Part shown: piece by piece, positions 28,001 through 37,100 of the stretch | Numbering within the stretch: position 1 is the stretch's first letter | Layout of the letters: each line of letters opens with the position of its first letter | From: CAZTZL01 sp964537715 | Lineage (GTDB): Bacteria > Zhuqueibacterota > QNDG01 > DSAB01 | NCBI GenBank assembly: GCA_964537715.1 | Contig: CAZIAH010000002.1 | Location: 1 to 64,000, forward strand | Reading direction: 5' to 3' | DNA: 64,000 bases | Translations under genes and position numbers: made by a program | Notes under the pieces: model-generated | Databases searched by the model: none | Told to the model about the DNA's origin: nothing | What the model saw: the letters and a program-made list of their open reading frames with translations, nothing else

Positions 28001-31000
28001 ACCGTAGTTTGTCCGCTGGTAATAATGTGTTGAATTTCACGGTTCCAGGGACGGCTACTGTGACGTCACAGACATACGCCCGTTTCCGCATTAGCAGCTC
28101 GGGCGGATTGTTTCCGAGCGGACAGGCCAGTGACGGAGAGGTGGAAGACTACGAAATCGAAATCGAAGTCGCCCAGGATTTTGGAGATGTGCCTGATCCG
28201 ACTTATCCGGTTCTTCTTGCCAGTAACGGCGCGAGGCACACCATTGTCTCCGGATTCCGGCTTGGTGGGAGCATCGACGGTGAAGCCGATGGCCAGCCGA
28301 GTGCAGGAGCGACCGGGGATGATACAAACGGTACAGATGATGAAGATGGCGTCACATTACCCTCATCGATCGTTCCGGGCACCACAGCCTATGTCACCGT
28401 AAATGCTTCATCTGCGGGCAAACTGGATGCGTGGATCGATTTTAATGATGACGGCGACTGGGGAGATACCAACGAAAAAATCTTCAACAATCTCGATGTC
28501 TCTGCCGGGGATAACAATCTTTCATTTTCGGTGCCTCTGTCTGCTTCGGCACCCTCTGCCACTTTTGCGCGGTTCCGTTTCAGTTCCACGGGAGGATTGG
28601 GTGTCACCGATCTGGCCAGCGACGGGGAAGTCGAAGATTATACAGTTAATATCGAAACGGCTTCGCCTTCGATTCATATTGAGAAAGCCACGGAAGGTCA
28701 GGACGCAGATTTGCCCACCGGACCCTTTATTCCTGTTGCCAACACTGTCCACTGGACGTATACGGTTACAAACACCGGAAATGTGCCTCTGGCAAGCGTG
28801 GCTGTAACGGATGACAACGGCACACCGGGTGTGCCGGGAGATGATTTTAATCCGACTTTTTTGGGTGGGGATACCAATGGCAACAGTTTGTTGGACACCT
28901 ATGAAACCTGGAATTATCAGGCTCAGGGTGTGGCTGTTTCGGGTCAATATGGAAATGATGCTGATGTGCTTGGACGTTTTAACAGTATTCCGTATACCGA
29001 TCATGATCCGAGTCATTATTTTGGTTATTATGCGGGAATACATATCGAAAAATCCACCAATGGACAGGATGCGGATGATCCCACCGGACCCCAGGTTCCT
29101 GTGAACAGTACGGTGACATGGGATTATACGGTGACGAATCTGGGGAATGTCGGGTTGACCAATGTTTCCATAATGGATGACGCGGGTTCACCGGGAAATC
29201 CGGGAGATAATTTTAATCCGACTTTCATCGGAGGGAACATCGACGGGGATGACAGTTTGGATGTGAGCGAGACCTGGCTCTACCGGGCAACTGGATCAGC
29301 CGGTTCCGGCCAGTACGAGAATGTGGCTCTGGTTACCGGCAGAGACCCGGGGAGTCACACTGTCTCGGATGACGATACCAGCCACTATTTTGGTTATTCA
29401 ATGGGAATTCACATCGAAAAAGCCACGAATGGTGAGGATGCGGATGATCCGACCGGTCCGGCCATTCCTTTTGGCGATTCTGTGACCTGGACCTATGTAG
29501 TAACCAATACGGGAGCTGTTCCTCTGGGGAATGTTCAGGTAACAGACGATCAAGGAGTGTCAGTCTCTTTCCTCAATGGGGATAGCAATGCAAACGATAG
29601 CCTCGATGTGATCGAAACCTGGAATTATGAAGGTTCGGGTTCGGCCACGTGGGGTCAATATGCCAACCTCGGTAGTGTTCAGGGAACAGACTGGCAGGGC
29701 TATATGGCCAATGATGATGATTCGAGTCATTACATCGGATATTATACGGGTTCTATCGGAGATTATGTCTGGATTGATAAAGATGAAGACAGTGTACAGG
29801 ATGCGGACGAGTCGGGTATCCCAGATGTGGAATTATGGCTCATTCAGGGAACGGATACACTTCGGAAGGATACCACGAATGCTGCGGGTATTTACGATTT
29901 CACCAATCTTCCGGTAGGGAATTACATTGTTGATGTGAACGAAGCGAGTCTGCCTGCTGATTTTTATCTGACGACCCACAATGAGCCGGATACGGTGGAT
30001 CTGGCCATGGGAGAAGATTACAATGATGCCGATTTTGGTTATAGACCAAAAGGCGGCAGTATCGGTGATTACGTCTGGCACGATGCGGATGGTGAAGGAG
30101 ATCAGGATCCCGGTGAGAAAGGGATTCCGAATGTGAAGGTGATACTGCGGAATGAAGCATGGGTTGTGATTAGAATGCTTTACACTAATAATACTGGTTA
30201 TTACCGTTTCAGCAATCTGTATCCTGGGACCTATCGGGTCGAAGTCGATGAAACGACCCTGCCGGAAAGTTATGTCCGTACTTCTGCTGTCGATCGTTAC
30301 ACCATTGATCTTCAAGCGGGGGAAATTGTGTATTATGCAGATTTTGGATATAAAGGTTCTCTCGGCAGTATTGGCGATTATGTCTGGTACGATGAAGACG
30401 GTGAGGGAGATCAGGATGAATCCAATGCCGGTATACCGGATGTCGTTCTGAAACTCATTTTCGATAATACTGTGATAAAGACCGATACGACAGACGCGAA
30501 CGGGGCATATGATTTCACCGGACTTGAGGCGGGTCTTTATGTTGTCGATGTAGAAGACAGCACGGTACCGGACTGGTATACTCTGACCACCCATAATGAG
30601 CCGGATACGATATTGCTGTCGATTGCCGAAGATTATAACGATGCGGATTTCGGTTACCGGTTGAAACCGACCGGTTCCATTGGAGATTATGTCTGGGAGG
30701 ACAAAAATCGTGACGGTAATCAGGACGGAGATGAGACCGGATTGCCGGAAATTACGGTCGGTCTATTTGACACGCTGGGGACACTCTTGATGCTGGATTC
30801 CACGGATACCGGTGGCATGTATCTGTTTGAGGAGCTTCAGCCGGGTTTCTATGTGGTCGATGTTTATGCGGCTGACGAAGATATGCCCTCGAATTATGTC
30901 TGTACCACAAACAACGATCCTATGCGCGTGGAATTGAGTCAGGGCGAGGATTTTCTGGATGCCGATTTCGGTTTCATGGCTGCCGATTCTGGCGTCATCG

Positions 31001-33069
31001 GGAATTATACCTGGCACGATGAGAATTGGGATGCAAATCAGGACCCGTTCGAAACGCCTCTTTCTACGGTCAGAGTTTTTCTCTATCTGGATGATGTACT
31101 GATCGACAGTTTGCAGACCGACGGATTCGGACTCTATTATTTTACCCATCTTCCACCGGGAGAGTATACCGTCAAGGCGAATCGGTATGTGCAGCTTCCG
31201 TCGGGCGGGTATCAAATTACGACTGTGGATTCCATGCATGTCGCTCTGGCTGCCGGTGAGGTTTTTCTCGATGCCGATTTCGGATTTGCCTACCCCGAAG
31301 AGGACTGGGGTAGAGGACGGCGCTATCTGTTGGCCCGGTATCAGCCGTGGTACGGGGATGCGGAGAGCGATTCCACGCTTCGTCACTGGCTTCCCGATTA
31401 TTATGGCGGCTATGCCGATACTTCCTTGTTTGACCGGTATGATTCCTACGATCCGTACATCTGGGAGTACCATATTCTCGCCGCCTGGGCCTGCGGTATC
31501 GACGGATTTGCCGTAGACTGGTATGGGAAGGATGTTTACGAAAATCCGGGGATAAACGGATTGCTCGATGAAGCGGATATTTTGTATCAAAAATACAATA
31601 TCTTTGGCTTCAATTTTGAGATCGCGGCTTCCTATAACGAAAAGGCATTCGGAGAGATGGAATTCAATTTCGAATATATCGGAGATTCCTTGATGACACA
31701 TCCGGCATACTGGGGAACAAGACGGCAGGTGCGCCGACCGCTTTTTCTGTATAATACGGATGTTCCCATTTATACTCCGGCGGACTACAGTGTCTGTGCC
31801 GATACGACGCTGCCTTCGGATGTTTTTCTCCTTTGGAACGGAACCGAACCGGAATGTTTCGATCCAATCGATGTGTGTTATCCCTGGGTACAGCCTTTGA
31901 ACGGTCAGTGGGATACCGAGGGTATGGAATGGGGCGAATCCTATATTGATACTACTTACTGGCGGGAGAATGAATTGCCCGATCCGGGTGATCTGCTCTT
32001 TGCGCTTGGGGGTGTCTGGCCCGGTTTTGACGACAGGGAATGGTCGTTGGGCGAGAACCATTGGATGAGCCGCCAGGACACTCTGGTCTACAATCTGACC
32101 TGGGAAAAAGTTTATAATTACGATTATCCGCTTCAAATGCCGTGGTGTCTCATCGAAACCTGGAACGATTTGAATCAGGCCACGGAAATCGAACCGAGTG
32201 TGGATTGGGATTACAAGTTCAATGTACTGACGAGAGATCATGCGAGACGGTTCAAAGGGTCCCTGCCTCCGGATTCCGTGGGCGTCAGTAATCTCGGGTT
32301 GCTTGTTCCCCAGCATATCCATCAGGCGAGAAGGGCTGGTGATTTGAGACCGGATGAACTCACGAATATCAATACATTGATCGATCAGGCACTTGGTCAT
32401 TTCTTCAACAGAGATCATTTGAAAGCATTGTCGGTGGCCGATCAGGCAGCAGGGATTGCACCCAAACCGATTACCATCGTGTCGGTCGGGAATACTTCCG
32501 TTGAAATCTCCTGGGAAGCGGCAACGCATGCGAACTGCTATCATGTCTATTATTCCGATGAACCATCCCATTTTGAACCATGCAGTTTTACCAAACCCAG
32601 GGTGGTTTCTGCTGGCGATGTGACCACTTATGTTTTGACCGGCCTGGTGCCGGAGACAGAGTATTGGGTGGCTGTGACTGCTGCAGATACTCTGCTTGGT
32701 CCTTATGCGAATGACAGCTGGTATGAGAATACTGTTACCGGTGCCGGAATCAAAACGTTTAAAACGACAGGAACAAGCAGTGTCGAAAACGGCTCCGGCA
32801 TACCCAAGAAGTTCGCATTGTATCATAATTATCCGAATCCTTTCAATCCGGTTACGACCATTCGGTACGATCTGCCCAAGAATCAACATGTGAATCTGGT
32901 GCTGTTCGATATTCGGGGCAGGGAAGTCAAAAGACTGGTCGATGAAGTTCAGAAAGCGGGTGTCTATACGATTCAACTGGATGGTGGTACGCTGCCGAGC
33001 GGCATTTATTTCTATCGTTTGACAACGGAAAAGTTTACCAAGGTCAGGAAAATGATGCTCCTTAAATAA
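25021..33069 (+). CDS. Giant multidomain secreted protein: GEVED, DUF11-like, SdrD-B-like, GH99-like, FN3, T9SS tail
   Basis: The product is 2682 residues. A signal peptide (ending near LSQVV) leads to a domain at about 30-235. Then come six GEVED modules (about 240-1210, each ending GEVEDY), three DUF11-like modules starting IHIEK (about 1216-1577) and five SdrD-B-like modules starting G(S/V)IG(D/N)YxW (about 1578-2090). A GH99/GH71-like domain follows at about 2094-2417 (RYQPWYG, CGIDGFAVDWYG), then FN3 at about 2480-2582 and a T9SS tail (NYPNPFNPVTT to MMLLK). DxDxDG loops suggest Ca2+-stiffened stalk modules. The architecture is a long surface stalk presenting a glycan-acting or glycan-binding domain. 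The hydrolase motif ETWNDLNQATEIEPS (2379-2393) lacks the usual catalytic Glu of the NEG/HEG box, so activity is doubtful. A strong terminator follows. Confidence 0.9.
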   Translation: MKFGRCFKENFFIGVWIVVFLLCLHISPVLSQVVNIPDAVGDVGIPVDATIPTPPAGTISGWDMQLVRLTYNSSTDVMSVFMDFDGIGGDADDDGDPGGTSAWLAVRGGTDHANLSGPEALCIGFDSDNDFQAEFVVGVSNSTSMDFSNFAIHNCNGAALYSPQTSVLWGTKIADITDAAWSSGDLSFTIPNFSTMPGFSFTPGESFTVRLMAFAGSDDDDGIGEDKVPNSPGEVDFFADYGDAPAPYPTLKADNGAYHVINYSLTLGASIDGEADGQPNAGATGDDIDGNDDEDGVTFLTNLVRSQQATVRVNASASGKLDAWIDFNDDGDWADSGEKVFDNVSVSSGNNDLTFTVPATATITTQTFSRFRLSSAGGLSYTGKGDDGEVEDYAVEIRDYLDFGDAPETNYPTTLTNNGPRHQIQSGVRLGSSIDNEFDGQPNSGATGDDIAGIDDEDGVAFPSGLVQGANSSVNVTASVAGYLHAWVDWNDDGDWDDAGEKVFNNQILSPGVNNLSISVPWDAQLGQTYSRFRFVTGSTPGMAYTGLASTGEVEDYVVTISEQIDFGDAPDPTYPTYLANDGARHRMDGSHFLGSSVDSESDGQPTSGADGDDTDGNDDEDGVTFTSQLVPALTTTLNVSANAAGLLSGWVDFNRDGDWNDTGEQVFNNESLSAGVNSLSFAVPYGAQSGDTYARFRFSTNSGLSTTGYIDNGEVEDYLVTIQPGRDYGDAPDPAYPTLLASSGAYHTISSGFYLGGSIDAEADGQPTVGADGDDINGIDDEDGVVFNSTLRPYQSASITVTASQAGQLDAWIDFNDDGDWNDASEKVFDDYALSAGSNPLSFTVPGTAVPTSQTYARFRFSSAGGLGVTGGASDGEVEDYTHGIGAAQDFGDAPATYPVLLADNGARHDLGSGLRFGASVDGDPDGQPTTGATGDDTDGNDDEDGVSFDTPLVQYQQAQITVNASGAARLDAWIDYNDDGDWNDSGERIFNNRSLSAGNNVLNFTVPGTATVTSQTYARFRISSSGGLFPSGQASDGEVEDYEIEIEVAQDFGDVPDPTYPVLLASNGARHTIVSGFRLGGSIDGEADGQPSAGATGDDTNGTDDEDGVTLPSSIVPGTTAYVTVNASSAGKLDAWIDFNDDGDWGDTNEKIFNNLDVSAGDNNLSFSVPLSASAPSATFARFRFSSTGGLGVTDLASDGEVEDYTVNIETASPSIHIEKATEGQDADLPTGPFIPVANTVHWTYTVTNTGNVPLASVAVTDDNGTPGVPGDDFNPTFLGGDTNGNSLLDTYETWNYQAQGVAVSGQYGNDADVLGRFNSIPYTDHDPSHYFGYYAGIHIEKSTNGQDADDPTGPQVPVNSTVTWDYTVTNLGNVGLTNVSIMDDAGSPGNPGDNFNPTFIGGNIDGDDSLDVSETWLYRATGSAGSGQYENVALVTGRDPGSHTVSDDDTSHYFGYSMGIHIEKATNGEDADDPTGPAIPFGDSVTWTYVVTNTGAVPLGNVQVTDDQGVSVSFLNGDSNANDSLDVIETWNYEGSGSATWGQYANLGSVQGTDWQGYMANDDDSSHYIGYYTGSIGDYVWIDKDEDSVQDADESGIPDVELWLIQGTDTLRKDTTNAAGIYDFTNLPVGNYIVDVNEASLPADFYLTTHNEPDTVDLAMGEDYNDADFGYRPKGGSIGDYVWHDADGEGDQDPGEKGIPNVKVILRNEAWVVIRMLYTNNTGYYRFSNLYPGTYRVEVDETTLPESYVRTSAVDRYTIDLQAGEIVYYADFGYKGSLGSIGDYVWYDEDGEGDQDESNAGIPDVVLKLIFDNTVIKTDTTDANGAYDFTGLEAGLYVVDVEDSTVPDWYTLTTHNEPDTILLSIAEDYNDADFGYRLKPTGSIGDYVWEDKNRDGNQDGDETGLPEITVGLFDTLGTLLMLDSTDTGGMYLFEELQPGFYVVDVYAADEDMPSNYVCTTNNDPMRVELSQGEDFLDADFGFMAADSGVIGNYTWHDENWDANQDPFETPLSTVRVFLYLDDVLIDSLQTDGFGLYYFTHLPPGEYTVKANRYVQLPSGGYQITTVDSMHVALAAGEVFLDADFGFAYPEEDWGRGRRYLLARYQPWYGDAESDSTLRHWLPDYYGGYADTSLFDRYDSYDPYIWEYHILAAWACGIDGFAVDWYGKDVYENPGINGLLDEADILYQKYNIFGFNFEIAASYNEKAFGEMEFNFEYIGDSLMTHPAYWGTRRQVRRPLFLYNTDVPIYTPADYSVCADTTLPSDVFLLWNGTEPECFDPIDVCYPWVQPLNGQWDTEGMEWGESYIDTTYWRENELPDPGDLLFALGGVWPGFDDREWSLGENHWMSRQDTLVYNLTWEKVYNYDYPLQMPWCLIETWNDLNQATEIEPSVDWDYKFNVLTRDHARRFKGSLPPDSVGVSNLGLLVPQHIHQARRAGDLRPDELTNINTLIDQALGHFFNRDHLKALSVADQAAGIAPKPITIVSVGNTSVEISWEAATHANCYHVYYSDEPSHFEPCSFTKPRVVSAGDVTTYVLTGLVPETEYWVAVTAADTLLGPYANDSWYENTVTGAGIKTFKTTGTSSVENGSGIPKKFALYHNYPNPFNPVTTIRYDLPKNQHVNLVLFDIRGREVKRLVDEVQKAGVYTIQLDGGTLPSGIYFYRLTTEKFTKVRKMMLLK
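25738..28650 (+). repeat. Six tandem GEVED-encoding repeats
   Basis: Six units of roughly 480 bases each encode DFGDAP...DGQP.aGA.GDD...DDEDGV...GEVEDY modules. The nucleotide similarity is moderate, so these are old repeats rather than a fresh expansion. Confidence 0.85.
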
Positions 33070-33080
33070 AATAGAAAATC

Positions 33081-33124
33081 GAACTGAAGCGTGTGGTTAT
33101 AGTACTGCGCGCTTCAGTTCTTTT
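33081..33124 (+). terminator. Rho-independent terminator after the giant gene
   Basis: An 11-bp perfect stem, GAACTGAAGCG (33081-33091) / CGCTTCAGTTC (33110-33120), is followed by TTTT, 12 bases after the stop codon. Confidence 0.85.
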
Positions 33125-33419
33125 CACAGGAATGTACACTGTTTTACAGGTATAATTGTTGCACAATTTCCAAACAAGTGTATTGTGTTATATGTCATGA
33201 AAAAAAGGGATCCGGAATAACATGGTATCCCTCTGTTGTTATAGAATGCAAAATAATTTATCGAGAAAGACAGACGTGAGCATGGGTAATTTAGGATCAA
33301 GATTTGGATTCCTCGAACGAATAATTTCCCAGGGTGTTTTATTGCCTTTGTAGGCATTCTTTCTTGCGATATTGAACCAGATATTGTAAAGAGAAGCCTT
33401 TCTGAGGAAATCTTGTCTA
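33125..33419. other. Intergenic region with no recognised feature
   Basis: I see nothing coding or structural here. It may contain unrecognisable remains of the gene whose tail survives from 33420. Confidence 0.3.
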
Positions 33420-33774
33420 TCAGAGAATGATGGTATTGAATTGTATTTTGATGCACAGAATCAAAAAAATAGTGGATACTACGAAAATAAATATAAAAAC
33501 TTTTACTCCAGATCAATTTGTTCTTCTTCAAAACTATCCCAATCCGTTTAATCCAACCACAGAAATCTCATATTCTCTTGATAAAACTGCTAATGTCAAA
33601 TTGATTGTTTTTGATGTAACCGGAAGGGAGATTCAAGCTCTCATTGATCAAGTTCAATTCCCCGGCGATCACAAGATCATCTTTGATGGATCTGGCCTGA
33701 GTAATGGTGTTTATTTTTATAAACTTGAGACGGATCAAAATGTGATGGTGAAAAAGATGGTTTTGGTGAAGTAG
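33420..33774 (+). pseudogene. Truncated, frameshifted third CBM9-like gene with T9SS tail
   Basis: Frame one reads SENDGIELYFDAQNQKNSGY from 33420, the ENDG.EL block found in the CBM9-like domains of the genes at 16338 and 17920. In another frame, from about 33500, comes FVLLQNYPNPFNPTTEISY and an intact sorting tail to KKMVLVK and TAG at 33772-33774. Most of the protein is deleted and the two pieces are out of frame. The open frame starting at 33427 is therefore not a real gene. Confidence 0.75.
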
Positions 33775-33964
33775 TCTCAAATGGATGAGGTGTATTTTGA
33801 TTCTCTGTGATATGCAAGGACTTGAATTCAAAAGACGGGTGGAAACATATCAAATGTAGGGATTTTATACAATTGGTCTGAATCTAAACTTAGAGAAGAA
33901 TTGAGAGGTTAGGGAAATGGCAATAATTTGAAAGATCAAATCATTAAAAAATAAATAACTTAAA

Positions 33965-34009
33965 TATGCAATACATGAATTGATGTATTGCATATTTTTT
34001 TTATTTTTC
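33965..34009 (+). terminator. Strong Rho-independent terminator
   Basis: A 12-bp perfect stem, TATGCAATACAT (33965-33976) / ATGTATTGCATA (33983-33994), with a 6-base loop, runs into a T tract interrupted once by an A. It isolates the next operon from upstream transcription. Confidence 0.85.
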
Positions 34010-34032
34010 TTATGGAAGATACATATTATAGC

Positions 34033-34062
34033 TTGTAAATTACCATAGTTTTATGGTATAAT
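34033..34062 (+). promoter_or_regulatory. Promoter with inverted repeat upstream of the exopolysaccharide-like cluster
   Basis: TTGTAA (34033-34038) and TATAAT (34057-34062) are separated by 18 bases. The spacer is almost wholly a perfect inverted repeat, TACCATA (34041-34047) / TATGGTA (34052-34058), that overlaps the -10. This is the usual place for an operator. The gene starts at 34106 with AAAGGAT upstream. Confidence 0.55.
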
Positions 34063-34105
34063 ATTTGTAATAAAAAGTGTAATATTCATTTTAAAAGGAT
34101 CATAA

Positions 34106-37100
34106 ATGAAAAATAAGTGCTATTCTATCTATACATATGTCTTTCTTTATATATTAATCTTTTTTTATTTCCCGATTAATTTATTGTCATATTCAAAGAA
34201 TCGGCCGGTAGTAAAGGCCATGCCAAACCATTCGATGGCAGTACGTTTCGATCCGTCCTATTATTATGATCGTGGTCAGGAAGTGAGTGAACTTTGTGAA
34301 ACACTGGCTCAAAAATGGTCAGAGGCCGGTATCAATCTTCTCTATATCAAAGTTTACGATCCTGTTTATGGAGCTGTTTATCATACTAATTATTCTTTGA
34401 ATATTCAAACGGATTACGGCCGTCTGGATTTATTAAGTGCCATGATAAAATCATGTCATGAAAGGCATATTGCTGTATTTGCCTGGATACCAGCATTTCT
34501 GCACAAACAGGTCTGGGAGGCCCATCCTGAGTGGCGGATCAAAGACAAACAAGGGAATGACTATCAGACAGAAATGGAGCCTTATTTACTTTGCACGCGT
34601 CATCAAGGATTTCGTCAATGGTGGCTTGGATTCATTGATGAACTGGCTGAAAATTATCCTGGACTTGATGGATTTGATATTGCAGAGCCGATTGTAACGT
34701 GGAAATATGATGAAGGCTGTTTTTGTGATCTATGTCAGAAGGCGTATGAAAATTATCTGGCAAACGGAGGTAGCAAATCGACTTTATATCAGGTCCGATC
34801 TAAATCCCTCCTTGAGATATTGGAAGAAACAATTCATCGGATTCACAAGCATAGGAGAAAGGCCTCCATTACGACGGTCGTTTCAGCGTACAAGAATGGA
34901 TTGATTTATTCTTCCGAGGAGCAGCGAATGTTGTCCGGTTTCGATCTGGACGGCATTTTGAATTCTACTCAAAAACCCGATATGATCAATACAGAATTGA
35001 TCTGGCAGCAGTGGGCGGATGTTTTTCACGATAAAAAAATATTTACTCCCCGGTGGACCCGGGAAGCCGTGCGTCAGGTTCTTTCTCAAGTGAACGGGCG
35101 GGCCGATTTAATTGTTCATGTGGAAATCACGAATTTTGGAGGGGTGATCGTCAACCAGGATCAGGTTCTCGAGAGTATCACATCCGCATTTCAAGGAGGC
35201 GCAAAAGGCATCGACATTTATGATTCGCATCAGGCAGATGAACAGAATTTGTGGCCTGAATTGACTCGTGTTTTTAAAGCGGTTCCTAAAAAACAAGTGG
35301 TTGTCTATTATGATCCAGTGGGTGAAAATGATGCCAGACAGCTTAAAGTTCTTCTCAATCATTTTAATACAGAGAGCAAACTCATTCCTTTGGAAAAGTC
35401 CTTTTCTCCTTATCATGATGCAGAGATGGATGTGATTTTTTATGTGGGTGTAGCCAATCGTTCTTCTCTGCCATCAAGGTTTCTTCGTTATATATCCAGA
35501 ACTCATCATACAGTCTGCTGGATCAACTATAATCTGTTCTATCTGGGGCAAAAATATTTATCGAAACTGGGGTTTCAATATCAGGGTCAGGATGAAAGAT
35601 CCCAATATGAAGTACAGTACAAAGGGGCTTGTTTTACCAAACTGGATTCATCGATAAACATCATTCGGGTTGATAATCCGGATCAATGCCATGTCCTGGC
35701 ACAGGTCAGAAAAGATAGCATCGAAGTTCCTTATATCATTCAGAGCGGTCATTTTTGGTATGTGGCAGATCTTCCTCTGTCTTATGTGACAGAAGGAGGG
35801 CGGCATATTGTCTTTGCGGATTTGCTTCATGATATCCTGAATGAAAATCATCAGGAACGGCATCTGGCCCTGGTCAGAATTGAGGATGTCAATCCCCAAT
35901 CTTCCCCGGAGAGCCTTCGGGGGATTGCAGATTTCCTCAGTTCAAAAAATATACCTTTCTCAGTAGGACTCACACCCTTTTATCTGGATCCGTCGACCAA
36001 CACAGCTGTTTCGCTTTCTGATCGGCCTGAATTGACCGAGGCGTTGAGATACATGGTTTCTAAAGGCGGAACAATCGTATTGCATGGATGCACACACCAG
36101 TACCGTGGTCAGTCTTGTATTGATTATGAATTTTGGGATGGTATTGAAGATCGGCCTCTTTTTGAAGACTCAGAAGAATATGTCCGAAATCGTTTGGATA
36201 AAGCTCTGGATGAATGTCTTCATAACGGTATCTATCCCTTGATATGGGAAACGCCCCATTATGCAGCTTCATTGTTTGATTATCGAATCATTAGTCAGTA
36301 TTTCAGCACTTCATATGAGAGAAGGCAGACCTCGGATGTTCTTGGAAGCGATCAGCTTCTTCCCTTTATTACCCGTTCTCTGTTTACCAATACATTGATC
36401 ATTCCGGAAAATCTTGGATATATTCCTGTCGAGAATCCTTCTCCGGAAAATGTGATCACAGCTGCCGAGAAAAATTTGGCTGTGAGAGATGGGTTTGCCA
36501 GCTTTTTCTTTCATCCATTTCTGGACCTAGAGATACTCAAGGAGGCAGTAAAGAGAATCGAGAAATTGGGATATACTTTTGCCAATGTTCGTTCATTTAA
36601 CAGTTGTGTTGCCGGTTCTTCCTGTTTTATTGCCAGCGGACAAAATGAAATGAAACTAGATTTAAATAGTCAATACTTTGAAGAATTTTACTTAACACAT
36701 AACGGTAAGATCGAAAACCGTTATACCAGTGAAGCGAAATTGACCGAGCCAATTCATAAAATAGTAACCTGTCCTGCTGGCTGGATGTATATCGGACAGG
36801 CTTTAAAGACCAAAGAGGCAACATTTGTTCCCAGTGAGTGGAATTCTTTTTTAAAAGCACCCTTCAAAATAGGGAATCTTTGGCGAGCCGATCCGCTGGT
36901 CGGTATCAAAACGCCTGTCGTTCCTTTATTTATTATTGATCTGGATGCACAGGGTGATGAGGCTGTCAGTCAGGAAAGTCTTTTAAAGACTTTTGAATCG
37001 GTGGGAATTGACTTTCAAACCACATCAGTTAAGAATTTTATCGAGATTCCTGAGTCCGTTAATCTCATTGTAATCCCCTATGCGGCGGGCAAGCATCTGA

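Noticed and set aside
25738..28650. Regular DNA repeats considered as a CRISPR array
   Set aside because: The units are about 480 bases, in frame and encode GEVED modules; there are no short identical repeats with unique spacers or cas genes.
30763..32976. 737-codon open frame on the minus strand inside the giant gene
   Set aside because: Antisense shadow of the GH-like and stalk regions; no ribosome-binding site or protein-like pattern.
33427..33774. 115-codon frame as a small intact T9SS cargo gene
   Set aside because: It has no signal peptide and begins inside a remnant of a CBM9-like gene in another frame; only the sorting tail is real.
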